Assembly: GCF_040436315.1 (NCBI RefSeq)
Contig: NZ_AP031572.1
Coordinates: forward strand, 248,001 to 312,000
DNA from: Synechocystis sp. LKSZ1
Lineage (GTDB): Bacteria > Cyanobacteriota > Cyanobacteriia > Cyanobacteriales > Microcystaceae
DNA: 64,000 nucleotides
Direction of reading: 5' to 3'
Position numbers and translations under genes: made by a program. The notes under the pieces were generated by a model. The model saw only the letters and a program-made list of their open reading frames with translations. It searched no databases and had not been told where the DNA came from. This document shows, piece by piece, positions 57,933-64,000 of this stretch (positions are counted from its first letter, which is position 1; each line of letters begins with the position of its first letter).

Positions 57933-58832
57933 TTAAACAGTGACTTCTTCGACTGTGAGGGTTGGTAGTCCTCGTTGCCGCAGTTGCGCTTCAATGGCAT
58001 ATTTCACCGTTGCCGTACTGCTGGAACAACCATGACACGCACCTTTTAGGACAACCTGGACGTGGTCGCCGTTAATATCGAATAACTCCACATCGCCACC
58101 ATCAGCGCGTAATACCGGGCGAATTTCTTGATCCAGAACTTGTTGAATCAGGCTAATCTTTTGCAGGGTGGTCATGGGCAGAGCCGCTGTCGTCATGTCC
58201 ACCGTGGCTAGTTCTGCTGCTAACCGGGTCGGCACAGCAGCCTGTTGCTGTTGAATTTCTTGCAGAATGTCTTCCACCGCTGCCAAGCAAGTGCCACAAC
58301 CGCCCCCTGCTTTAAGATAATTGGTGACCTGTTCCAGGGTGGTCAAGTTATTCTCGATAATGATGCGGCGAATGCGGGGTTCCGTCACCGCATAACAGGA
58401 ACAAACCAGATTGCCTTCGTCTTCCTCGTGGTCTTCAACTTTAATGCCCCGGTAACGAAAAATGGCGGCTTCCAGGGCCTCTTGTCCCATCACCGAACAG
58501 TGCATTTTGGCTTCCGGCAGGCCCCCTAAATAGTTGGCAATGTCGTGGTTGCTGACCTGGAGCGCTTCATCCAGGGTTTTCCCTTTGACAATTTCCGTTA
58601 ACGCCGAAGATGAGGCAATCGCACTCGTACAACCGAAGGTTTGAAATTTGGCGTCAAGAATCGCCTCAGTAGAAACTTGGATTTTGAGATGGAGCCGCAA
58701 GGCATCGCCGCAGGCAATACTCCCCACTTCGCCAAACACCACTGCCACATCCGGTTCTTGCTCGTCGGTAATCGCCCCTTGGTTAACTGGGTTATAGAAC
58801 AAATCAAGCACTTTTTGAGAGTAATTCCACAT
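57933..58832 (-). CDS. nifU: Fe-S cluster scaffold NifU
   Basis: 299 residues in three modules. The IscU-like N-terminus has SIACGDALRLHLKI, FGCTSAIASSSAL and MHCSVMGQEAL. The central [2Fe-2S] domain has LVCSCYAVTEPR with GGCGTCLA. The Nfu-like C-terminus has LKGACHGCSSSTATVK. NifU receives sulfur from NifS and hands clusters to NifH and NifB. It is 69 bp after nifS. Confidence 0.97.
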   Translation of the reverse strand: MWNYSQKVLDLFYNPVNQGAITDEQEPDVAVVFGEVGSIACGDALRLHLKIQVSTEAILDAKFQTFGCTSAIASSSALTEIVKGKTLDEALQVSNHDIANYLGGLPEAKMHCSVMGQEALEAAIFRYRGIKVEDHEEDEGNLVCSCYAVTEPRIRRIIIENNLTTLEQVTNYLKAGGGCGTCLAAVEDILQEIQQQQAAVPTRLAAELATVDMTTAALPMTTLQKISLIQQVLDQEIRPVLRADGGDVELFDINGDHVQVVLKGACHGCSSSTATVKYAIEAQLRQRGLPTLTVEEVTV

Positions 58833-58901
58833 AACAATTTCTCAGCTCAAGAAGGAATTTTTTAATGTCGGTCAACAGATTTCAGCAACAGAGGGCCGGC
58901 C

Positions 58902-60086
58902 CTAGGCCACGTTTCGACTCTGCAACCAATCGGCCCGATCGTTGTTGAAAGGAGACAAGGAGCGGAGTTTGTCCACAATGCCGGGCATTACCGTTAATAC
59001 CTGGCGAATTTCATGCTCAGTGGTAAAGCGGGATAGACTGAAACGAATCGAGCCATGCAAAATGACATAGGGCAACTGCATCGCCATCAGCACATGGGAA
59101 GGCTCGAGGGAACCCGAGGTGCAGGCCGAACCGGAAGAGGCGCAAATTCCGTATTGGTTGAGCATGAAGAGAATGGCTTCCCCTTCAATGTATTTGAAAC
59201 CAATATTGGTGGTGTTCGGCAAACGGGATGCACCACCGCCATTCACTTCGCAGTCGGGAATTTGGGACTGCAACTGGGTTTCTAATAAATCCCGCAACCG
59301 CCGTTCGCGCTCCACGTTGTACAAATGAGTCTGAGCTAGTTCCGCCGCTTTTCCTAGCGCCACAATCCCTGGGACATTCTGGGTTCCGGCCCGTCGTCCC
59401 CGTTCTTGATGGCCGCCGAGAAGGAACGGCCGGAAGCGGAAGCCACGACGCACATAGAGAGCGCCAATCCCTTTCGGCGCGTGGAGTTTATGACCCGAGA
59501 GGGTCAGCATATCAATGGTGCTCGTACTCAGATCAATCGGGACTTTCCCCACCGCCTGTACCGCATCCACATGGAAGGTGGCGCCATAGTCCTTGGTGAT
59601 CGCCCCAATTTGTTCGACCGGGAAAATCACTCCCGTTTCGTTATTGGCATACATGGTGGTCACCAGGGCCGTGCCGCCGGTCATGGCCGCTTCCAGTTCC
59701 AGTAGATCAAGTTGACCCCGGCGATCGACGGATAAATAAGTAACGCGATAGCCCTTCTTTTCCAAATGCTTGCAAACATTGAGAATTGCGGGATGCTCCA
59801 CCGCCGTCGTTACAATGTGCCGCTTATCGGGCTGGGCCGCCAATGCAGCATGAATTGCCGTATTATTGCCTTCGCTCCCGCAACTGTTAAAGATAATTTC
59901 CGTTTCTTCCGCGCCTAACAGTTCCGCTACCTGGCCTCTCGCCTTCAGAATATCAGCCCCGACCTGACCGCCAAAACTGTGCATAGAAGAGGGATTACCA
60001 TACAGATCGCTCAAATAGGGCAGCATTGCCTCCAACACGTCGGGGTCAACCCGAGTCGTTGCATTGTTGTCTAAGTAAATGACCAT
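58902..60086 (-). CDS. nifS: Cysteine desulfurase NifS
   Basis: 394 residues of the PLP fold: MVIYLDNNATTRVDPDVLEA, HAPKGIGALYVRRG next to the PLP Lys in SGHKLHAP, and the active Cys loop ICASSGSACTSGSLEPSHVL. It mobilises sulfur from cysteine for NifU. The ATG at 60086 is the family start; an upstream Met at 60104 adds six residues. It is directly downstream of nifB with no fdxN in the 83-bp spacer. Confidence 0.97.
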   Translation of the reverse strand: MVIYLDNNATTRVDPDVLEAMLPYLSDLYGNPSSMHSFGGQVGADILKARGQVAELLGAEETEIIFNSCGSEGNNTAIHAALAAQPDKRHIVTTAVEHPAILNVCKHLEKKGYRVTYLSVDRRGQLDLLELEAAMTGGTALVTTMYANNETGVIFPVEQIGAITKDYGATFHVDAVQAVGKVPIDLSTSTIDMLTLSGHKLHAPKGIGALYVRRGFRFRPFLLGGHQERGRRAGTQNVPGIVALGKAAELAQTHLYNVERERRLRDLLETQLQSQIPDCEVNGGGASRLPNTTNIGFKYIEGEAILFMLNQYGICASSGSACTSGSLEPSHVLMAMQLPYVILHGSIRFSLSRFTTEHEIRQVLTVMPGIVDKLRSLSPFNNDRADWLQSRNVA

Positions 60087-60169
60087 TTCAATATCTCCAG
60101 TCAAAAATCAGTTATCGATCAACAGCGATCAGTCATCAGTAATGGGCGATCAACGAAGAATTTTGAACG

Positions 60170-61624
60170 CTATTCCAGCACGTATTCGTCGTAAAAATGC
60201 CGGGCCGCTGTCTCAATAACATCGAAGGCTTCGATAACTTCTAAACCAGCTTCTTGGAGGGCTTTGGCAGGACAAGGCCCCACTTTGGCGGCCAGGATAG
60301 CCTGACAATCCGCAATGGTGTCGATAATGCCTTTTAAGGCTGCCTCTTCGCCGTAGCCCCCTTGGCAATAGTCCGTAATTTTGCGAGAGCTAACAAACTG
60401 AACGCTGGCGGCATCCACTTCGTAAATCAGGAATTCCTTCGCATGACCAAAGTGCTGATTGACCATGCCGCCCCCTTTACTGGCTACGGCAACAAGGACT
60501 TTCTTGGACTGGGAACGATGAGAGTTGCCCAGGATGGCTTGTTTTTTCTCGGCAATAGCGGCTTTGGCCTGTTCAATGCCTAGATGTACCGCTTGCCGGT
60601 CTGCCAGATTGTAATCCGCCGTCATTTGCATAAATTTCGTTTTAGTAAATTCCTGGCTCCGGTCTTCGCCTAGCAGGCCGACCGCGTCGGCGCGACACTG
60701 ACGGCAATGACGCATGAGTTTCATGTTGCCAGCGCATTTATCTTGAACGGCTTTTAGTTCCGAAGGTTTTGGCCCCCGCTGACCGTTTAACCCAAAGTGG
60801 GTGCCGTGCTCCGGTGCTGAAATCAGCGGCATGATGTTATGGAGGAACGCGCCCCGCTCCCGAATCGCCTGATTGACTTCCGGCATGTGCTCGTCATTAA
60901 TGCCGGGAATGAGCACGGAATTGACTTTACAGAGAATGTCTGCTTCTTTGAGGGCCTGTAATCCCTCCATCTGGCGCTCATGTAGGATCTTGACCCCTTC
61001 GATGCCAGGATAGCGCTTGCGGCGATAGTGAACCCAGGGATAAATTTTTTCGCCGATTGCTGGGTCAACCATATTGATGGTGATGGTGACATGGTCAACA
61101 TTGAGTTGTTTAATGCGATCCACATAATCCGGCAACATTAACCCGTTGGTGGAAAGGCAAAGCTTAATGTCTGGCGCTTTGTCGGCCACCAACTCAAACG
61201 TACGAAAAGTTTGTTCGGGATTAGCTAACGGATCGCCAGGGCCGGCAATGCCCAATACCGTCATCTGGGGAATTTTGCCTGCCACCACCAAGACTTTATG
61301 GGCCGCTTCTTCCGGTGTCAGTAATTCGCTCACTACCCCAGGGCGACTTTCATTGGCACAGTCATATTTGCGATTGCAATAATGACATTGAATGTTGCAA
61401 GCCGGTGCGACTGCTACATGCATACGGGCATAGTGATGATGGGCTTCTTCGCTGTAGCAAGGGTGTTTCTCAATCCTCGCTTTGAGGGCTTCGCTTATCC
61501 CCATCGGATCGGTATTGGTGTTACAGTTACACCCCCCTCCAGATTGAGTCACTTTAGTTTGGGTTTTAGTGAGCGTGATATCCAGATGGGTTGTTGTTGG
61601 CGTCAGAGAAGTCGGTGGCGTCAT
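60170..61624 (-). CDS. nifB: FeMo-co biosynthesis radical-SAM protein NifB with C-terminal NifX-like domain
   Basis: 484 residues. The radical-SAM Cys motif is in [16 protein letters not shown] (CX3CX2C), with [20 protein letters not shown] before it and the SAM-binding [11 protein letters not shown]. The C-terminal about 110 residues ([20 protein letters not shown]) are a NifX/NafY-like domain. NifB makes NifB-co, the 8Fe-9S-C precursor. The family start is the ATG at 61624; an upstream in-frame start at 61657 adds 11 residues. It heads the leftward operon. Confidence 0.97.
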   Translation of the reverse strand: MTPPTSLTPTTTHLDITLTKTQTKVTQSGGGCNCNTNTDPMGISEALKARIEKHPCYSEEAHHHYARMHVAVAPACNIQCHYCNRKYDCANESRPGVVSELLTPEEAAHKVLVVAGKIPQMTVLGIAGPGDPLANPEQTFRTFELVADKAPDIKLCLSTNGLMLPDYVDRIKQLNVDHVTITINMVDPAIGEKIYPWVHYRRKRYPGIEGVKILHERQMEGLQALKEADILCKVNSVLIPGINDEHMPEVNQAIRERGAFLHNIMPLISAPEHGTHFGLNGQRGPKPSELKAVQDKCAGNMKLMRHCRQCRADAVGLLGEDRSQEFTKTKFMQMTADYNLADRQAVHLGIEQAKAAIAEKKQAILGNSHRSQSKKVLVAVASKGGGMVNQHFGHAKEFLIYEVDAASVQFVSSRKITDYCQGGYGEEAALKGIIDTIADCQAILAAKVGPCPAKALQEAGLEVIEAFDVIETAARHFYDEYVLE

Positions 61625-61980
61625 TTGATTTTTGGGGGTAAAGGATGAAAAAAGCACGATCGGACATCAAAGCTAGAATCGGAACCTCAAAAGGTTTGGG
61701 GTCGGCGATTACTGCCATGAACTTAAGCCAAAACGCCTGATCAATCTTGGTAAACCAGCTATCAAACTTAAGCACAGAGGCACAAATTGTATTTAGTAAG
61801 CTTCAACAGCGTCATCACTTCTCTTGCATAACGGTGGCTAGATCATTCACTGTGAAAAGCGAAGGAGCTTGCCAATTAACCGACTTTCACCGTTGAAACT
61901 AGATTGCTGGGCGTTGCCTAACGTTATAGCAACCCTTGTAAATAGCGATTGCGACAAGGGCCGCGGTAAAATTGATTAAG

Positions 61981-61986
61981 TTATTA
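61981..61986 (-). promoter_or_regulatory. Candidate -10 (TAATAA) of nifB
   Basis: The minus strand reads TTGCTAATAACTT. The T of TAATAA is 61 bp from the end of the proximal box, the same distance as on the nifP side. No -35 consensus is present, which fits an activator-dependent promoter. Confidence 0.5.
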
Positions 61987-62046
61987 GCAATGTACTTGTT
62001 TCCCAAACTCCTTTAAAAACAAGGTGTTAAGAAAAAATTAAGATCG

Positions 62047-62104
62047 GGGGACGAGACTTTTTTAACTCAGGGGCTGGTATTTTATCGCCTGGGGACTGTT
62101 ATTG
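62047..62104 (-). promoter_or_regulatory. Array of three boxes upstream of nifB
   Basis: On the minus strand: CAATAACAGTCCCC (62104-62091), AAAATACCAGCCCC (62083-62070) and AAAGTCTCGTCCCC (62060-62047). Spacing is 21 and 23 bp. They share AATAC-n-n-G-T/C-CCCC with the nifP array and point towards nifB. Confidence 0.7.
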
Positions 62105-62199
62105 ATGCACTCAGTCAAATTCTTTGCTAGGCAAGCGATTTCAGCTATTTCAGGGAGGGTTGTGCAACGATTTTTCTGAGTACTCAGTCCCTATCTTTT

Positions 62200-62213
62200 G
62201 TAATAAAAGATAC
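62200..62213. promoter_or_regulatory. NtcA-like site GTAATAAAAGATAC
   Basis: An exact GTA-N8-TAC palindrome, the NtcA consensus, between the two box arrays. The usual -10 about 22 bp away is not clear on either strand, so it may act from a distance or be chance. Confidence 0.4.
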
Positions 62214-62715
62214 TAAATCAATGGGGTATTAGTGGAGTCTGATCTCTTATTTGCATCACCAATTTCAAGATTATCACTTTTTTGTATTAATTTACACTAT
62301 TCGTTGAGACGGAAGAGAGTGGGAATCTGTAGTAACCCTTAAGCCAGCTAGATCATAATGATAGAGAGCTCTCAGTAACCCAATGTCCTCTTCAAGCAAG
62401 TCAACCCGACCCGACCCTCTCAAGCCATCTATTACTCAGGCTTCCTCTGTTAATTCAAGGCTCAGAATTACACCGTTGCTGGTGGCCCTCTCCCTAGAAG
62501 TTATCCACAAGTAAAAAGATGTGGTTAGCGAAGCCTGTGTTAAGAAAATTTGAAATAAAAGGATGTTTTTTGGTATTTTATGCTACATTTTCTGTGGGGA
62601 TGTTTATAAATAACACCGCTTTAAGCAAGCGGTTGAGTGCATCAATTATGTGTTTATTTTTTGTCTTTAATTGGTTGCTTAAGGCTTGATAGATAAGGAG
62701 AATGAGCTGAGTACA

Positions 62716-62773
62716 AAATACTTGTCCCTCCCTTGAGAAATACTGACCCCTCACGAAAAAAATACTCGTCCCC
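62716..62773 (+). promoter_or_regulatory. Array of three boxes upstream of nifP
   Basis: AAATACTTGTCCCT (62716-62729), AAATACTGACCCCT (62738-62751) and AAATACTCGTCCCC (62760-62773). Spacing is exactly 22 bp twice, two helical turns, so all boxes face one side of the DNA. They point towards nifP. Confidence 0.75.
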
Positions 62774-62833
62774 CAGCCCAACATTAAAGTTTCTCCCTGG
62801 TACCATCAGGGTTACAGCGATTGAGTGTCAGGA

Positions 62834-62839
62834 TAATAA
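62834..62839 (+). promoter_or_regulatory. Candidate -10 (TAATAA) of nifP
   Basis: In GGATAATAAA, 61 bp after the proximal box. It can also be read GATAAT (62832-62837). Transcription would start near 62845, leaving a very short leader to the ATG at 62855, which may argue for one of the downstream starts of nifP. Confidence 0.5.
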
Positions 62840-62854
62840 AAAAAATAAATCAGG

Positions 62855-63622
62855 ATGGACGCTCAAGTTTTTAGAGCCAAAATCAGGGTTGCTATAAGCA
62901 GGAAAAGATTGTCTTCGAGTGCGATGCCCCTATCCTTTTCCCACCCTTTAATCCCTTCCCTGGCTCCTTCTCCCCAGATGTCAGACGAACCGTTCTCCCT
63001 GTGGATGGACATTAGGATTATTTTTGAACGCGATCCTGCAGCCCGAAATTGGTTGGAGGTATGCTTTTGTTACCCTGGTTTACAAGCGATCACCGCCTAT
63101 CGCCTATCCCACTGGCTCCATGCTCGAGGAATTGTGTTTATTCCCCGGTTGATTGCTCATTTTGCCCGTTTTTTCACAGGGATTGAGATTCATCCAGGTG
63201 CAAAATTGGGTAAAGGGGTTTTTATTGATCACGGGATGGGGGTCGTCATCGGAGAAACCGCCATTGTGGGGGATTACGCCGTGATTTACCAAGGCGTTAC
63301 CTTGGGCGGCACTGGCAAGGAAACGGGCAAACGTCATCCCACCCTTGGTAAGGGAGTTGTGGTAGGGACTGGGGCCATCATTCTCGGTAATATCACCATT
63401 GGCGACCAAGCTCGTATTGGTGCAGGGTCAGTGGTGTTGAGGGATGTACCGGCTAACTGTACAGCAGTCGGTATTCCCAGTCGTAATATCTGTCAGTGCA
63501 ATACCGTGGCGACTCCTTTAGAGCATGGTCAACTCCCAGATACAAATGCGTTAGCACTACAACAGTTGTTAAAACGTATCGAAGCCCTTGAACAGCAATT
63601 ACAACATTGTTTCCCGACTTGA
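62855..63622 (+). CDS. nifP: Serine O-acetyltransferase NifP (CysE family)
   Basis: Up to 255 residues. The enzyme core begins near [20 protein letters not shown] and contains the left-handed beta-helix hexapeptides ([40 protein letters not shown]) with the catalytic His in DHGMG. It makes O-acetylserine to boost cysteine for cluster assembly. Three in-frame ATGs (62855, 62924, 62978) compete; the third matches family N-termini, and the first lies very near the predicted transcription start. Its C-terminus (about 215-255) is a short helix. Confidence 0.93.
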   Translation: MDAQVFRAKIRVAISRKRLSSSAMPLSFSHPLIPSLAPSPQMSDEPFSLWMDIRIIFERDPAARNWLEVCFCYPGLQAITAYRLSHWLHARGIVFIPRLIAHFARFFTGIEIHPGAKLGKGVFIDHGMGVVIGETAIVGDYAVIYQGVTLGGTGKETGKRHPTLGKGVVVGTGAIILGNITIGDQARIGAGSVVLRDVPANCTAVGIPSRNICQCNTVATPLEHGQLPDTNALALQQLLKRIEALEQQLQHCFPT

Positions 63623-63714
63623 GAGCTAGCTTCCCTGACCAATCATCTTAATCATTTTAAGCATTTTGATTGACATCCTCTCGAACGATTCCACCTTTTC
63701 TTGGCGAGACTGCT

Positions 63715-64000
63715 ATGACTTTTGCCCATCAAATCTACATCAATGATACAACCCTCCGCGATGGTGAACAGGCGGCTGGTATCGCTTTCACAATCGCCGA
63801 AAAAGTGGCGATTGCCAAATTTCTCGATGCCATTGGAGTACAAGAATTAGAAATCGGGATTCCCGTTATGGGACAAGACGAGGCGAAAGCCATCCGGGCG
63901 ATAGTGGATTTAGGCTTAAATGCTCAACTTTTGGGCTGGAATCGGGCGCTGATTAGCGATATTCAGGCCTCCCGCCACTGTGGTCTGCAACGAGTTCATC
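63715..64000 (+). CDS. nifV: Homocitrate synthase NifV (5' part, cut by the window end)
   Basis: The first 95 codons are present: YINDTTLRDGEQAAGIAF holds the HMGL-like metal-binding D and R-D-G-E-Q motif, then ELEIGIPVMGQDEAKAIRAI and LGWNRALISDIQASRHCGL. It joins acetyl-CoA to 2-oxoglutarate to give homocitrate, the organic part of FeMo-co. The ATG at 63715 lies 92 bp after nifP on the same strand, so the two are one transcript. The gene continues past the window. Confidence 0.95.
   Translation, partial: MTFAHQIYINDTTLRDGEQAAGIAFTIAEKVAIAKFLDAIGVQELEIGIPVMGQDEAKAIRAIVDLGLNAQLLGWNRALISDIQASRHCGLQRVH

Larger units (their letters stand above)
61625..62854. promoter_or_regulatory. Divergent nifB-nifP control region, about 1.2 kb without genes
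   Basis: No convincing gene lies here. It holds the two box arrays, two TAATAA -10 candidates and an NtcA-like site described below. It also holds a 7-bp stem-loop ACCGCTT (62615-62621) / AAGCGGT (62627-62633), a repeat CCCTTGT/ACAAGGG near 61935-61962, and a lone DnaA-box-like TTATCCACA at 62501-62509. The nifB leader would be about 360 bases. Confidence 0.6.

Noticed and set aside
60087-60169. fdxN hidden between nifB and nifS
   Set aside because: The spacer is 83 bp, made of short degenerate repeats of the ATCAGT type, too small for a ferredoxin.
62501-62509. Perfect DnaA box TTATCCACA in the nifB-nifP region, as a sign of a replication origin
   Set aside because: Only one clear box is present, with no cluster of boxes and no dnaN/dnaA or other origin-linked genes nearby.
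62578-62784. 68-codon frame on the minus strand upstream of nifP
   Set aside because: It lies across the regulatory boxes, has no ribosome binding site and looks non-protein-like (low-complexity, AT-rich).

Overview
The window comes from the chromosome of a nitrogen-fixing cyanobacterium. The signs are a PixD-type BLUF photoreceptor, a CRR6-like NDH-1 assembly factor, a cyanobacterial set of small conserved proteins, and a Mo-nitrogenase cluster with cyanobacterial accessories (hesA, hesB, fdxH, a Mo-dependent nitrogenase family protein, a CCE_0567-like protein). The species cannot be named from sequence alone. The GGCC-rich core genes and the fused NifE-NifN recall the Thermosynechococcaceae / Cyanothece PCC 7425 / Acaryochloris side of the phylum, but that is only an impression.

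Region 1 (1-34.5 kb) is ordinary core genome: tRNA-Gly(GCC), rlmN, a degenerate PilB/GspE-like ATPase, an M23 peptidase, rpmG-rpsR, an EF-G paralogue, a PlsC-like acyltransferase, rpmI-rplT, ubiD, a fasciclin protein, metH, crr6, mlaE-mscS, prfA, typA, a DUF218 protein, fau, DUF427, a TPR protein, pixD, a PLD-like nuclease with EF-hand and helix-hairpin-helix parts, a lipoprotein, a phosphohexomutase, dnaG and xthA. A decayed IS200/IS605 TnpB tail lies between prfA and typA.

Region 2 (34.5-40.7 kb) is accessory. It holds a broken DUF433/DUF5615 toxin-antitoxin locus (the antitoxin has an internal stop and the toxin runs into a membrane protein), an AT-rich OLD-like ATPase-TOPRIM gene that may be a defence gene, a 214-bp MITE-like element with perfect 13-bp ends and a 7-bp target duplication, and a small detoxification operon (GST, PNPOx-like, NTF2-like) divergent from a TetR gene. 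Two near-identical 16-bp palindromes sit between the TetR gene and that operon.

Region 3 (40.7-64 kb) is the nitrogen-fixation island. Molybdate uptake and storage come first (modBC fusion, a DUF364 protein, modA, mop). A long leftward unit follows, in transcription order nifB, nifS, nifU, nifH, nifD, nifK, nifZ, Mo-dependent family gene, nifEN fusion, nifX, DUF269, CCE_0567-like, nifW, hesA, hesB, fdxH, nifF, cupin, ArsC-like, 83-aa gene. nifP (cysE) and nifV run rightward. Together these supply Mo, homocitrate, cysteine and Fe-S clusters, build FeMo-co, and deliver electrons by flavodoxin and ferredoxin. No fdxN or nifT is visible in the cluster.

The most striking signal is in the 1.2-kb nifB-nifP intergenic region. 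Each divergent promoter carries three copies of a 14-bp box (about AAATACTnGTCCCC) spaced 21-23 bp apart and pointing towards its own gene. On both sides a TAATAA lies exactly 61 bp from the proximal box. This looks like the binding array of a shared nif activator, CnfR being the obvious candidate.
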